Assembly: GCA_002331255.1 (NCBI GenBank)
Contig: DCZD01000008.1
Coordinates: forward strand, 34,996 to 54,058
Direction: 5' to 3'
Length of the DNA stretch: 19,063 nucleotides
Source: Acidimicrobiaceae bacterium UBA2093
Lineage (GTDB): Bacteria > Actinomycetota > Acidimicrobiia > Acidimicrobiales > Ilumatobacteraceae
Below, piece by piece: positions 7,402 to 16,594 of the stretch (the stretch's first letter is position 1; every line of letters starts with the position of its first letter). Made by a program: the position numbers and the translations under genes. A model generated the notes under the pieces. The model saw only the letters and a list, made by a program, of their open reading frames with translations, did not search any database and had not been told where the DNA came from.

Positions 7402-8138
7402 TGGCCACCAGAACGACCGACCGTCCGAAATGGTCTCGTGTCGTTCTCAAATTGTCTGGTGAAGCATTGGCAGAGTCGGTGGGCTTTGGTCTCGACGGCT
7501 CAGTTCTTCAACAAGTTGCCGAAGAGATCAAGCAAGCTCGCAGTCAACTTGGTGTCGACATCGCAATCGTGGTCGGTGGTGGAAACTTCTGGCGCGGCAT
7601 CAAAGGTGCCGGCCAAGGTATGGACCAGGCACAAGCCGACTACATGGGAATGATCGCCACGGTCATGAACGGTCTTGCGCTACAAGATGCGCTCGAGCGA
7701 GTGGGGCAGCAGAGCCGAGTCATGACTGCTGTCGAGATGCCCAAGGTCGCCGAGCCGTACATTCGTCGTCGTGCGCAGCGTCATCTTGAGAAGGGCCGCG
7801 TGGTCATCCTTGCTGGCGGTACTGGCAACCCGTTCTTCACCACTGACACTGCAGCTGCACTGCGCGCTGCAGAAATCGACGCACAAGCGATATTGAAGGG
7901 GACCCATTCCGGCGTTGACGGCGTGTACACCGCTGACCCGAAGAAGGACCCGAATGCGGTTCGATACGACCGCATCAGTCACATGGATGTCATCACCAAG
8001 GGCCTGAAAGTCATGGATTCGACAGCCATCACGTTCTGCATGGATAACAACCTTCCCATTGTGGTCTTCAACCTGTTGGAGCAAGGCAATGTGGTGTCCA
8101 TCCTCGGTGGGGAGCCAGTCGGTACGCTGGTCGGGTGA
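7401..8138 (+). CDS. pyrH: Uridylate kinase (UMP kinase)
   Basis: A 245-residue bacterial UMP kinase of the amino-acid kinase superfamily, converting UMP to UDP with ATP in pyrimidine synthesis. Motifs: [10 protein letters not shown] (15-24), [11 protein letters not shown] (57-66), [54 protein letters not shown] split across 122-156, and [12 protein letters not shown] (173-184). The hexameric enzyme is normally activated by GTP and inhibited by UTP. It overlaps tsf by 1 nt and frr by 4 nt (GTGA at 8135-8138), consistent with one co-translated unit. Confidence 0.98.
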   Translation: MATRTTDRPKWSRVVLKLSGEALAESVGFGLDGSVLQQVAEEIKQARSQLGVDIAIVVGGGNFWRGIKGAGQGMDQAQADYMGMIATVMNGLALQDALERVGQQSRVMTAVEMPKVAEPYIRRRAQRHLEKGRVVILAGGTGNPFFTTDTAAALRAAEIDAQAILKGTHSGVDGVYTADPKKDPNAVRYDRISHMDVITKGLKVMDSTAITFCMDNNLPIVVFNLLEQGNVVSILGGEPVGTLVG

Positions 8139-8692
8139 TTGACGACGCCATTTTGGAAGCCATCGAAAAGATGGAAAAGGCCGTCGAACACGTTCAGGGC
8201 CAGTTCTCCACAGTTCGGACCGGTCGGGCTAACCCCGCCCTTGTCGAGCGACTTCAGGTCGACTACTACGGTTCGCTGGTGCCCCTGCAGCAGTTGGCCA
8301 GCTTCCAAGTTCCCGAAGCCCGGACTCTCGTGGTGAAACCTCACGACCGCGGCGCCATGGGACCCATCGAAAAAGCTATTCGTGAGAGCGACCTTGGTCT
8401 TCAGCCAAACAACGATGGCGTGGTCATTCGCCTCAACTTTCCCGCACTCACCGAGGAGCGCCGCAAGGAGTACGTGAAGGTCGTCAAGAACATGGCCGAA
8501 GATGGTCGTATCGCAGTCCGTAATATTCGTCGAGACGCACGCAAAGCGATGGAGTCTGCCGAGAAGAACGGTGACGTATCGAAAGACGAACTTGAACGTG
8601 GCGAGAAGGATCTCGAGAAAGTTGTGCACGAGCACATCGAGACCATCGACAAGGCCGTGACACGCAAGGAACAAGAACTCCTCGAGGTGTAA
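8135..8692 (+). CDS. frr: Ribosome recycling factor
   Basis: A 185-residue RRF, the standard length. It begins [21 protein letters not shown] and has the conserved [62 protein letters not shown] and VRNIRRDA segments. Together with EF-G it splits post-termination ribosomes. The start is GTG 8135, overlapping the pyrH stop. After the TAA at 8690-8692 there is a 40-bp gap to cdsA. Confidence 0.98.
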   Translation: MIDDAILEAIEKMEKAVEHVQGQFSTVRTGRANPALVERLQVDYYGSLVPLQQLASFQVPEARTLVVKPHDRGAMGPIEKAIRESDLGLQPNNDGVVIRLNFPALTEERRKEYVKVVKNMAEDGRIAVRNIRRDARKAMESAEKNGDVSKDELERGEKDLEKVVHEHIETIDKAVTRKEQELLEV

Positions 8693-8732
8693 GGCCTCAA
8701 GGACAACACAATCGACCCGAAAGGGGAAGAAC

Positions 8733-10040
8733 ATGAGCGACGACATTTGGCGCAGGCGTGACGACACCGACCGCGACGTGACGGCTGGTGACGCCACGGG
8801 TGATGAGTACGGCACCGACTTCGGCTCTGAGTTTGGTCGAATTCAATTCGCTGACGAACCGACGAATGAGCCGGCATTGAGTTTCGGCAACGACACGACA
8901 GGTTCGTTGCCGCATTGGAATGAGTCACCGACGGGTGAAGCCCCGACGATGTCTGATGACACTGGTGGCGAACCAGATGTGTGGGCGACGTTCCAACAAC
9001 CGAGTGCTCCGACGCAACGTCCCGGACGTCTCACCATTGGCACCGACCCGACAGATGAGCGGGCGCGCCGACCAGCTCCACCACCGCGTGATTCATCGTT
9101 CGACATGGCGCGTGACCCCTCGTACGACATCACGGGTGGTCACTCTCGCCCTCAGTCCCGTTCAGCTCAGGTTCGTCGTTCCTCCGGCGGCGGTGGACGA
9201 TCCGGTCGCGACATGCCCGCTGCGGTGTCGACTGGCCTCATTCTCGTTGCAGTCTTCGTTGCTGCAGAGATGTGGCGACCGGCCGCCGTCATGGTGATTG
9301 TCATCGCTGCACTCGGTATGGCTGCAGTCGAGTTCTTCAGCAAAGTCACTGAGAAGGGTTATCGACCCGCGACATTTGCCGGAATCGCTGCATGCGTCGC
9401 GTCGCCGTTGGCGGCGTACTGGATGGGTGACGGGTCACTGCCGTTAGTCATCGCGTTCTCCTTCATGGCTGCCTCGATTGGTTTCATCGGAGCTGGAAGC
9501 GTGCAAAGTGGGCCGATGCCGAATGTTGCCATTACAACGATGAGTGTGGTCTGGATCGGTCTACTCGGTTCGTTTGCGGCACTCATCTTGCGAATGTCGG
9601 TGAGTGGATCAGTTCCCGCAGCTGTTGGAACCGACACCTTGTTCATCGTCGTCGCCGCAGTCGTTGCAAACGATGTCGGCGGATTATTGGTCGGATCGAC
9701 TGCGGGTCGGACGCCACTTCGTGAGTGGATCAGTCCGAACAAGACGGTCGAGGGAGTCGTCGGTGGAACACTTCTCACGGTCATTGTCGTCGTTCTCGTC
9801 GGCACACAGAGCGACACCTGGAACAACATGGGCGAATTGCTACTGCTCGCGTTGGTGGTGTCAGTGATGGCGCCACTCGGCGACTTGGTCGAGTCGATGT
9901 TCAAACGAAACCTCGATGTCAAAGATTTCGGTTCGGTCATCGCGGGCCACGGCGGTGTGCTTGACCGCTTTGATGGGTTCTTGTTCGTGCTGCCGTCGGC
10001 CTACTACTTGCTGTTGGTGCTGCAACCCTGGACATCGTGA
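8733..10040 (+). CDS. cdsA: Phosphatidate cytidylyltransferase with long disordered N-terminus
   Basis: CDP-diacylglycerol synthase, an integral membrane enzyme that makes CDP-DAG from phosphatidic acid and CTP. The catalytic membrane part is about residues 160-435 with several hydrophobic helices. It contains VVANDVGGLLVGSTAGRTPL, WISPNKTVEGVVGG, and the family signature at 388-414 with key elements FKRNLDVKD and HGGVLDRFD. The signature position before the HGG is Ala-Gly (IAGHGG) where Pro or Gly-x is usual. The first 160 residues are hydrophilic, rich in Asp, Gly, Ser, Thr and Pro, lack predicted membrane segments and end in an Arg/Gly/Ser stretch (SSGGGGRSGRD); they look intrinsically disordered and cytoplasmic. 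ATG 8733 has AAGGGGAAG just upstream. The stop overlaps the dxr GTG (10037-10040). Confidence 0.93.
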   Translation: MSDDIWRRRDDTDRDVTAGDATGDEYGTDFGSEFGRIQFADEPTNEPALSFGNDTTGSLPHWNESPTGEAPTMSDDTGGEPDVWATFQQPSAPTQRPGRLTIGTDPTDERARRPAPPPRDSSFDMARDPSYDITGGHSRPQSRSAQVRRSSGGGGRSGRDMPAAVSTGLILVAVFVAAEMWRPAAVMVIVIAALGMAAVEFFSKVTEKGYRPATFAGIAACVASPLAAYWMGDGSLPLVIAFSFMAASIGFIGAGSVQSGPMPNVAITTMSVVWIGLLGSFAALILRMSVSGSVPAAVGTDTLFIVVAAVVANDVGGLLVGSTAGRTPLREWISPNKTVEGVVGGTLLTVIVVVLVGTQSDTWNNMGELLLLALVVSVMAPLGDLVESMFKRNLDVKDFGSVIAGHGGVLDRFDGFLFVLPSAYYLLLVLQPWTS

Positions 10041-11179
10041 AGCCGGTGCGAGTCGCTGTCGCCGGTTCGTCCGGGTCGATCGGCACTCAAACACTCGACG
10101 TCATACGTGCAGAAGGCGACGCCTATGTCGTAACTGCACTTGCAGTCAATGCCTCGGCCGATGCTGTCATTGCACAGGCGAAGCAATGGAAGCCCGAAAT
10201 CGTCGCTGTCGCAGACGAGAGAGCTCGTCGAAAGGTGCACGAGGCTTTGCCAGGCATCGAAGTTGTCGCGGAGCTGGAGTCTGTGGTCAATGTCGCTGAT
10301 GTTGTCATCAATGGTGTCGTCGGATTCGCTGGACTTCCGGTCACACTCGAAACATTGCGTCAGGGCAAACGGCTCGGACTTGCCAATAAAGAGAGCCTCA
10401 TCGCCGCCGGGCCCGTCGTAGCCCCCCTTCGCAATGTCGCCGGAGCGACCATTGTTCCTGTTGACAGTGAACATTGCGCGATTCACCAATGTCTTCGTTC
10501 ATCGTCTGAACCTGGTCGTGAAGTTGCTCGCCTGGTGCTAACGGCCAGTGGTGGCCCTTTCCGAGGGCGCACTGCGACATCGCTGAAGGACGTCACCGTC
10601 GAAGAGGCGCTGTCACACCCAACGTGGAAGATGGGCCCCAAGATCACCGTCGATTCGTCGACGCTCATGAACAAGGGGCTCGAAGTCATCGAAGCACACG
10701 AATTATTCGGAATCGAAGTCGATCGCATTGATGTCGTCGTGCACCCACAATCGGTGGTCCATTCCATGGTCGAATACACTGACGGTTCCACTATCGCGCA
10801 GTTGTCCATGCCCGACATGCGTCTTCCCATTGGTTACGCACTTGGGTATCCCTCGCGCATCACGTCCGCATTCGGCTCCATCGATTGGTCAACATTGTCG
10901 CGGCTGGATTTCGAACTGCCCGATCGCGGCACATTCGGTTGCCTGGACCTCGCATATGCCGCCGGACGTGCGGGGGGCACCGCGCCCGCTTGTCTGTCTG
11001 CGGCGAACGAAGTTGTGGTCGAGGCCTTTCTCGCTGGCCGTGTTCGGTGGCCGGACATTGCACATGTCACCGAGCACGTCATGGCACGCCACCAGGTCAG
11101 TCAGCCATACTCAGTGGACGATGTCCTTGCCGCCGATGCGGAGGGGCGTCGCCTGGCAACGGAAGCATTGACACGATGA
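10037..11179 (+). CDS. dxr: 1-deoxy-D-xylulose 5-phosphate reductoisomerase
   Basis: The second enzyme of the MEP isoprenoid pathway, forming 2-C-methyl-D-erythritol 4-phosphate with NADPH and a divalent metal. The 380-residue protein has the dinucleotide-binding GSSGSIG (10-16), LANKESLIAAG, the metal-binding PVDSEHCAIHQCL (Asp143, Glu145), SGGPFRG, HPTWKMGPKITVDSSTLMNKG with Glu216 in GLEVIEAHELFG, and HPQSVVHSMVEYTDGS. All expected catalytic residues are present. It starts at GTG 10037 inside the cdsA stop and ends in an ATGA overlap with the protease gene. The adjacent ispG is a later step of the same pathway. Confidence 0.97.
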   Translation: MKPVRVAVAGSSGSIGTQTLDVIRAEGDAYVVTALAVNASADAVIAQAKQWKPEIVAVADERARRKVHEALPGIEVVAELESVVNVADVVINGVVGFAGLPVTLETLRQGKRLGLANKESLIAAGPVVAPLRNVAGATIVPVDSEHCAIHQCLRSSSEPGREVARLVLTASGGPFRGRTATSLKDVTVEEALSHPTWKMGPKITVDSSTLMNKGLEVIEAHELFGIEVDRIDVVVHPQSVVHSMVEYTDGSTIAQLSMPDMRLPIGYALGYPSRITSAFGSIDWSTLSRLDFELPDRGTFGCLDLAYAAGRAGGTAPACLSAANEVVVEAFLAGRVRWPDIAHVTEHVMARHQVSQPYSVDDVLAADAEGRRLATEALTR

Positions 11180-12420
11180 GCAACATCTACGAGAAGTTCC
11201 GCAGTGAAATTGCCGCCGGTGGCGCGGTCGAGCAGTCAGACGGATCAGTCGACCGCAAGCAATCGCTCATTAGTGGCGCGGTCATTCTTGGCTTGTTGAC
11301 GTGGCTCGGCGTTCGTGATGCCTGGATTCTCGTTTTTGTCATCGGGTTGCTGATCTCGATCTTCTTGCACGAAGTCGGACACTTTGTCACGGCTCGGCGC
11401 ACAGGAATGAAGGTCACACAGTTCTACATGGGCTTTGGCCCGCGTCTGTGGAGCACGACGCGTGGGGGAGTTGAATACGGCATTCGTGCCCTACCGCTCG
11501 GGGCATTTGTTCGCATCGTCGGGATGAACAATCTCGACGATGTAGACCCCGCAGATGAACCCGTCACGTATCGAGCTCAGAGTTATCCAAGAAAATTGTT
11601 GGTCATCACCGCCGGCTCTCTCATGCATCTCGTGCTCGGTGTCGTTTTGTTCACATCCGTGTATGCGAGTTGGGGTCGATACCAAGAACTCGGAGCCGTC
11701 ACAATCAGTGCTCTCGCGGACGGAGATTCACCTGCATCTCGTGCCGGCATCCGCGAAGGCGACGTCGTGGTCGCTATCGACGACGAAACGTTCACCACTC
11801 GGTCGCAATTCGTGCGCGCCATCATCGCCAATAAGCCGGGCGACACCGTCGCAGTGACAATCGATCGTGAAGGACGTCGATCGGTCATCGACGTGGTCTT
11901 GTCTGAGCATCCTGAAGTTCCTGGCTCTGCATTTTTCGGAGTGGCGAGTACCAGCTCGGGTTATGCCGACCTTGGCTTGGCTGAATCGGTCGGGCGGTCC
12001 ATCGGCGACATCGGAACGACCGTCACCGAGTCGGTAAAGGGCCTTGTCGCCGCGCTGAACCCTGTGAATAGCATCGAGCATCTGACCAATCAGAATGCTG
12101 ACCCGGCGACACGTCCAACCACCGTTGTCGGAATCAGTCAGGTCAGCGGCTCGGTGGGCGAGAGCGACGGCTTGAAGGGCATCTTGTTGTTGCTGGCCAG
12201 CCTGAACATTTTCGTTGGTGTGTTCAACATGCTCCCGTTGCTTCCATTTGACGGTGGACATGCGGCAATCGCCACATATGAGCGGCTGCGGTCACGACCA
12301 GGCAAGCCATATCGTGCCGACATCTCGAAGATGATTCCCGTTGCCACGACCGTGGTCGTTCTACTTGCGTTCCTGCTCGCGACCGGCTTGTACCTTGACC
12401 TCACCAGACCACTTGGCTAG
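11176..12420 (+). CDS. rseP: Site-2 protease, RseP/Rip1-type M50 zinc metalloprotease
   Basis: A 414-residue intramembrane protease from ATG 11176 (overlapping the dxr stop); the frame is open farther upstream inside dxr, but that extension is not protein-like. The catalytic HEVGH (His65, Glu66, His69) lies in the first core helix after ILVFVIGLLISIFL. A PDZ domain covers about 175-245 (LADGDSPASRAGIREGDVVVAIDD), and NMLPLLPFDGGH (351-362) supplies the third zinc ligand Asp359. The YGIRALPLGAFVRIVGM motif is also typical. These proteases cut transmembrane anti-sigma factors and other membrane proteins. A hydrophilic segment of about 30 residues precedes the first helix. The dxr - protease - ispG order is the same as in mycobacteria. 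Confidence 0.95.
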   Translation: MSNIYEKFRSEIAAGGAVEQSDGSVDRKQSLISGAVILGLLTWLGVRDAWILVFVIGLLISIFLHEVGHFVTARRTGMKVTQFYMGFGPRLWSTTRGGVEYGIRALPLGAFVRIVGMNNLDDVDPADEPVTYRAQSYPRKLLVITAGSLMHLVLGVVLFTSVYASWGRYQELGAVTISALADGDSPASRAGIREGDVVVAIDDETFTTRSQFVRAIIANKPGDTVAVTIDREGRRSVIDVVLSEHPEVPGSAFFGVASTSSGYADLGLAESVGRSIGDIGTTVTESVKGLVAALNPVNSIEHLTNQNADPATRPTTVVGISQVSGSVGESDGLKGILLLLASLNIFVGVFNMLPLLPFDGGHAAIATYERLRSRPGKPYRADISKMIPVATTVVVLLAFLLATGLYLDLTRPLG

Positions 12421-12436
12421 TGACACACTGGTCCTG

Positions 12437-13648
12437 ATGTTTGAACGTCGACACACACGACAGATCACCGTCGGCAAAGTGCCGGTGGGCGGTGGAGCGC
12501 CAATATCGGTGCAGTCCATGACCACAACCAAGACCGCCGATGTCGAGGGAACGCTTCAACAGATCTATGCGCTTGCCGCCGCTGGTTGTGACATCGTGCG
12601 CTGCACATGCAACGAACAGGAAGCAGCCGAAGGGCTCGCACAAATCGTTCCTAGGTCTCCTATTCCCATCATCGCTGACATCCATCACCAGTACCGCATG
12701 GCGCTCGCTGCCATGGAAGCCGGTGTGCACGGACTGCGCCTCAACCCGGGCAACATTCGTAAGCCCGAACACATCAAGTCAGTCGCCGCTGAAGCGCGTG
12801 ACCGCAACATCCCCATCCGTATTGGCGTGAACGGCGGATCCCTAGATCCTTCGCTGTACGAAAAACACGGGGGCCTCACTGCACAAGCCATGGTCGAATC
12901 GGCAGTTCAAGAAATGAACTACTTCCGTGAGGTCGATTTCAATCTCATGAAGATTTCCGTCAAAGCGAGCAGTGTTCCGCTCATGGTGGAGGCATATCGA
13001 CTTCTCGCAGACACTGTCGACGTACCACTTCACCTCGGCGTCACAGAGGCGGGTCCACCACCTGCTGGTCTAGTGAAGTCGACAGCGGGCATCGCCACGT
13101 TGTTGCTTGAGGGCATCGGGGACACCATTCGCTACAGCCTCACCGCCGATCCAGTCGAAGAGGCGCGTGCAGGTAGACAATTGCTCGAAGCGCTCGGCCT
13201 GCGCGAACGCAAGAACGTCGACCTCATTGCCTGTCCCAGCTGTGGGCGCGCCGAGATCGATGTCATCGATGTCGCGAACCGCGCACAAGCTGCATTTGCC
13301 GATCGAAAACTGCCTTTGCAAATTGCCGTCATGGGATGCGTCGTGAACGGACCCGGTGAAGCACGTGAAGCAGACCTCGGCATTGCCGCGGGCAACAAAC
13401 GTGGTCACTTGTTCGTAAAGGGCAGAAACGTGGCTGTCGTCCCTGAAAATGAGATGGTCGAAGCACTGGTCGAATGGGCCGAATTCATCAACGAACACGG
13501 GGTCGAAGCGGCGATTGCTCGGGTCGACACTGCGCTCGCTGAGCGAGAAGCAGCCCGAGATCGGTCACAGTTGCTCAGTGAAAAAGGCGACGACGCCAAT
13601 CATGCCGGCGAGAAAATCGTCGAGATTCGCAAGACAGTCGGTAGCTGA
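12437..13648 (+). CDS. ispG: 4-hydroxy-3-methylbut-2-enyl diphosphate synthase (flavodoxin)
   Basis: IspG/GcpE, the [4Fe-4S] enzyme converting MEcPP to HMBPP in the MEP pathway. The 403-residue protein starts RHTRQITVGKVPVGGGAPISVQSM, then DIVRCTCNEQEAAEG, PIIADIHHQYRMAL, GLRLNPGNI, and VDFNLMKISVKAS. Cluster ligands are Cys266 and Cys269 (CPSCGR), Cys301 and Glu308 (MGCVVNGPGEA). I use ATG 12437 because homologues begin near it; upstream in-frame residues to 12341 overlap the protease gene and are not conserved-looking. The start has only a weak ribosome binding site. The C-terminus has an extra charged tail (after WAEFINEHGVE) of about 50 residues. It is convergent with manA, 6 bp away. Confidence 0.96.
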   Translation: MFERRHTRQITVGKVPVGGGAPISVQSMTTTKTADVEGTLQQIYALAAAGCDIVRCTCNEQEAAEGLAQIVPRSPIPIIADIHHQYRMALAAMEAGVHGLRLNPGNIRKPEHIKSVAAEARDRNIPIRIGVNGGSLDPSLYEKHGGLTAQAMVESAVQEMNYFREVDFNLMKISVKASSVPLMVEAYRLLADTVDVPLHLGVTEAGPPPAGLVKSTAGIATLLLEGIGDTIRYSLTADPVEEARAGRQLLEALGLRERKNVDLIACPSCGRAEIDVIDVANRAQAAFADRKLPLQIAVMGCVVNGPGEAREADLGIAAGNKRGHLFVKGRNVAVVPENEMVEALVEWAEFINEHGVEAAIARVDTALAEREAARDRSQLLSEKGDDANHAGEKIVEIRKTVGS

Positions 13649-13654
13649 AGCGAT

Positions 13655-14686
13655 TTAACGTGTGCCTGCACAGACGAACACTGTGCCGTGGCCTTCGAGT
13701 GTGTTGTGTTCTCCGGGAGGCACAATCGCTGCATGACCTGCCGTGAGTTCATTGACGACACCTGTGGTGCACAGAACGATTCGATGGCAATTGGCGACCG
13801 GAATGTCATGTCTTCCGTCCACGTCGATGCGTTCGATGACCAATTCATCGACAGGTGACTCGTAGACCGACACGACTCCACGGGTGGTGGGTGACTGAAC
13901 AGGTCGGTCGACGGGTGTGAAGTCGGCGACTGACAACAACTCGGCAACATCAATGTGTTTGCTGGTGAAACCCGCGCGCACGACATTGTCCGATGACGAC
14001 ATCACTTCGACGGCTGCACCTTTCAGGTATGCGTGCACATTGCCTGCATGAAGTGCGATTGCTTGCATCGGTTGCAAGACGACATAGTGCAAGAGGGGAG
14101 CGACGCGCAGGGCTTTATCGTTCGGATAAGCCTCGGCGAGAGAACGCAGCCACGCAGGGCATGCGTCCATGTGCGGCATCGTGTCTGCCTCGAAGCACCA
14201 TCGCAGGTAGTTCTCAATACCCTGTATCTCTAGTACGGCTGCTTCATGGCGCCAGCCGTACGAGGACAAGTCGGTAAGTGATTCCTCGACTGGGCGAAAG
14301 CCACATAGCGCCTCGAAATGAGTAAGTGCGATGAGCATCTCGGGTTTGTCATGCGGGTCTCGATACAAGCGCGCCGGATCGTCGAGGGCGAGGTGAGCTT
14401 CATTTTCACGAGCGAATCCGCGGGCCGCTTGCGAGCGGGTGGGGTGGGTTTGCAAGCTCAGCGGTCGTGCTGCAGCCAAGACCTTCACCAAGATGTCGAG
14501 ATCGCCCGTGACTTTTGACAACTCGGTCCACGTGCCGTCGATGAACACTTTGCTTGGTGCTCTGTGATGAGTGCCAAACCACAGTTCAGCACAGGGCTCA
14601 CCAGATGCCGGTTCGCCAGTGAGGGTCGGAATGAAGTCAACATCGCCCCAGTCGTAGTGCTGAATCGCGCCACGAAGGAGGTGCAT
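13655..14686 (-). CDS. manA: Mannose-6-phosphate isomerase, class I
   Basis: A 343-residue type I phosphomannose isomerase interconverting fructose 6-phosphate and mannose 6-phosphate, feeding GDP-mannose and glycan synthesis. It opens with LLRGAIQHYDWG and contains AELWFGTHHRAPS. The zinc ligands are Gln79 and His81 (LSLQTHPTRS), Glu116 (HDKPEM) and His218 (GNVHAYLKG). The segment SSSDNVVRAGFTSKHID holds the substrate-binding Arg237. The C-terminal cupin-like domain ends in HAAIVPPGEHNTLEG. The gene lies 10 bp downstream of proS on the same strand, so the two are probably co-transcribed although functionally unrelated. The 6-bp gap to the convergent ispG leaves no room for a dedicated terminator. 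Confidence 0.95.
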   Translation of the reverse strand: MHLLRGAIQHYDWGDVDFIPTLTGEPASGEPCAELWFGTHHRAPSKVFIDGTWTELSKVTGDLDILVKVLAAARPLSLQTHPTRSQAARGFARENEAHLALDDPARLYRDPHDKPEMLIALTHFEALCGFRPVEESLTDLSSYGWRHEAAVLEIQGIENYLRWCFEADTMPHMDACPAWLRSLAEAYPNDKALRVAPLLHYVVLQPMQAIALHAGNVHAYLKGAAVEVMSSSDNVVRAGFTSKHIDVAELLSVADFTPVDRPVQSPTTRGVVSVYESPVDELVIERIDVDGRHDIPVANCHRIVLCTTGVVNELTAGHAAIVPPGEHNTLEGHGTVFVCAGTR

Positions 14687-14696
14687 GGGTCAAAGC

Positions 14697-16463
14697 CTAC
14701 GGAGCGCTGCGCGCAAGAGCGAGGACATGTGTCGCGGCTTCGTCCTTGGCAACATCGATTTTCGTGCCTGCCAATCTGTCGCGCACTTCGATTGTTCCCT
14801 GTGCCAAGCCGCGACCGACGATGACGATTGTCGGCATACCAAGCAGCTCGGCATCTTTGAACTTGACTCCAGGCGACACGCCGACACGGTCATCAATGAT
14901 GACTTCTAACCCTGCTGATTCGAGTTGTTGCGAGAGTTCTTCAGCGAAGTCACTCGTGCCATCGTCACCCTTGCCAGCGATGACGACGTGCACGTCGGCT
15001 GGGGCGACTTCGCGCGGCCAGCGAAGTCCGAGGTCGTCGTGGAACGCCTCGGCAATTGATGCCACCGCACGGCTGACGCCGATGCCGTACGAACCCATCG
15101 TGACCACCACTTGTTTGCCGTTTTGGTCAAGCACGGACAGCCCGAGCTTTTCTGCGTACTTGCGTCCGAGCTGGAACACATGACCAATCTCGATTCCGCG
15201 AGCGATCTGTAGCGCGGCACCACACATCGGACAGGGATCGCCGTCCAGGACTTCGGCAGATTCGATGGTGCCGTCAGCCGTGAAGTCGCGACCGTGCACC
15301 AAGTTGATGACGTGAGTATCGGCTTTGTTCGCACCAGTCGCCCAGGCCGTACCGAGCGAGATTCGAGGATCGATGAGATAGGTGATGCCACTCGATGACG
15401 TTGAGCCGAGTATTTGTGGCCCGATGTAGCCGCGCTTCAACATCGGGTATGACTCGAAGTCTGTGTCGGTGAATGGTTCTACTTCTGCAGGGCCAACATG
15501 TGCTTCGACGCGTTTCATGTCCACTTCACGATTGCCAGGAACACCGATGACAAGTGGCGAGTGTGTCCCATCTGGATGCTTCAACATGACGACCACGTTC
15601 TTCAGGGTGTCTGACGCAGCCCACGGCCTGTCGGCACGTGTGGCATTCTCGTTGAGGTAGTTGATGACTGCGTCGATGGTTCCACAACCAGGCGTGTGGA
15701 CGTCGGATGCGGATGGATGCTCAACAGGGGCCGCCTCGATTTTTCCGGTCGTCACAGCCTCTGTGTTTGCGGCGTACTGACACACCGTGCATCGAACAAA
15801 TGTGTCTTCACCCACGTCAAGAGGCGAGAGAAATTCCTCGCTCATTGAACCGCCCATGGCGCCGCTCATTGCTTTCACGATGACGTAGGGCAGGCGCAGG
15901 CGATCGAAGATGAGCTGATACGCACCACGGTGCGCATCGTATGAACGCTGTAGTCCATCGTCGTCGAGGTCGAAAGAGTATGAGTCCTTCATTGAAAACT
16001 CGCGACCTCGAAGCAGTCCTGCACGTGGTCTCGCCTCGTCTCGATACTTCGTTTGAATCTGATACAGCGACAACGGAAGATCCTTGTAACTGCTGTAGAG
16101 GTCCTTTACAAGCAGTGTGAACATCTCTTCGTGAGTTGGACCAAGTAGATAGTCGGCGCCACGACGGTCCTTCAGTCTGAACAAGTTGTCGCCATATTCG
16201 GTCCATCTGTTCGTCGCTTCATACACATCGCGAGGCAATAGCGCGGGGAAGTGGACTTCTTGGGCTCCGATCGCGTCCATCTCTTGTCTCACAACGGTCT
16301 CGACGCGGCGGAAGACCTTCAACCCGAGGGGAAGCCAGGTGTATCCGCCTGGGGCTGCACGGCGGATGTAGCCGGCGCGCACGAGCAACTTGTGGCTGGG
16401 GACCTCGGCATCGGCCGGGTCGTCGCGCAACGTGCGAACAAAGAGATGGGAGAGGCGAAGCAT
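14697..16463 (-). CDS. proS: Prolyl-tRNA synthetase, bacterial type
   Basis: A 588-residue class IIa synthetase charging tRNA-Pro, from ATG 16463 ([22 protein letters not shown]); the frame is open to 16604 but the extra residues are not conserved-looking. Class II motif 2 is [20 protein letters not shown] (137-156), and motif 3 lies in [19 protein letters not shown]. Between them, about 220-400, is the editing domain typical of bacterial ProRS, which hydrolyses Ala-tRNA-Pro ([35 protein letters not shown]). The C-terminal anticodon-binding domain ends the protein ([26 protein letters not shown]). No clear Shine-Dalgarno sequence lies before the start (CACACACACC), so a leaderless or weakly initiated mRNA is possible. 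It is transcribed divergently from rimP. Confidence 0.97.
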   Translation of the reverse strand: MLRLSHLFVRTLRDDPADAEVPSHKLLVRAGYIRRAAPGGYTWLPLGLKVFRRVETVVRQEMDAIGAQEVHFPALLPRDVYEATNRWTEYGDNLFRLKDRRGADYLLGPTHEEMFTLLVKDLYSSYKDLPLSLYQIQTKYRDEARPRAGLLRGREFSMKDSYSFDLDDDGLQRSYDAHRGAYQLIFDRLRLPYVIVKAMSGAMGGSMSEEFLSPLDVGEDTFVRCTVCQYAANTEAVTTGKIEAAPVEHPSASDVHTPGCGTIDAVINYLNENATRADRPWAASDTLKNVVVMLKHPDGTHSPLVIGVPGNREVDMKRVEAHVGPAEVEPFTDTDFESYPMLKRGYIGPQILGSTSSSGITYLIDPRISLGTAWATGANKADTHVINLVHGRDFTADGTIESAEVLDGDPCPMCGAALQIARGIEIGHVFQLGRKYAEKLGLSVLDQNGKQVVVTMGSYGIGVSRAVASIAEAFHDDLGLRWPREVAPADVHVVIAGKGDDGTSDFAEELSQQLESAGLEVIIDDRVGVSPGVKFKDAELLGMPTIVIVGRGLAQGTIEVRDRLAGTKIDVAKDEAATHVLALARSAP

Positions 16464-16523
16464 GGTGTGTGTGGACGTAAGTAGAGGTCCTCGCGACCCC
16501 GTGAGAACCTTAGTTTGCGCCGG

Positions 16524-16529
16524 TATAGT
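16524..16529 (+). promoter_or_regulatory. Putative -10 element of the rimP-nusA-infB promoter
   Basis: TATAGT matches the TATAAT-type -10 consensus well and is the only such hexamer in the 180-bp divergent region reading toward rimP. No good -35 hexamer sits 16-18 bp upstream (GTGAGA at 16501-16506). Transcription would start near 16535 and give a leader of about 110 nt that contains the hairpins described below. Experimental support is absent. Confidence 0.42.
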
Positions 16530-16543
16530 GGAGGGCGTCCAAA

Positions 16544-16558
16544 AAGTTCGTGGAACTT
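16544..16558 (+). repeat. Small hairpin in the rimP leader
   Basis: AAGTTC (16544-16549), loop GTG, GAACTT (16553-16558): a perfect 6-bp stem directly preceding the terminator hairpin. On the minus strand it is followed by TTTTT (complement of 16541-16545), so it could act as a weak terminator for transcripts running toward proS. Confidence 0.45.
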
Positions 16559-16594
16559 GAGGCACGGGCTTTCCGTCCGTGCCTCTTGTTTTGT
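16559..16594 (+). terminator. Factor-independent terminator inside the rimP-nusA-infB leader
   Basis: GAGGCACGG (16559-16567) pairs perfectly with CCGTGCCTC (16577-16585) around a 9-nt loop, and is followed by TTGTTTTGT (16586-16594): a 9-bp, GC-rich stem plus U-rich tract, the classic intrinsic terminator form. No gene on the plus strand ends upstream (proS diverges), so it lies between the putative promoter and rimP. This placement suggests attenuation of the operon or production of a very short RNA. NusA-dependent termination in the leader of its own operon is known in other bacteria; its use here is inference. Confidence 0.72.

Noticed and set aside
9359..9940. Long minus-strand open frame inside cdsA (193 codons)
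   Set aside because: It is antisense to the well-supported CdsA membrane domain, is Thr/Ser/Pro-rich as expected of a shadow frame, and has no domain.
12341..12436. Upstream extension of IspG
   Set aside because: It overlaps the protease gene in another frame and precedes the conserved start region of the family.
13649..13654. Bidirectional terminator between ispG and manA
   Set aside because: Only 6 bp separate the stops and no hairpin with a T-run is visible there.
16464..16560. T-box riboswitch upstream of proS
   Set aside because: No T-box consensus or specifier-loop layout could be recognised, and the region is short.
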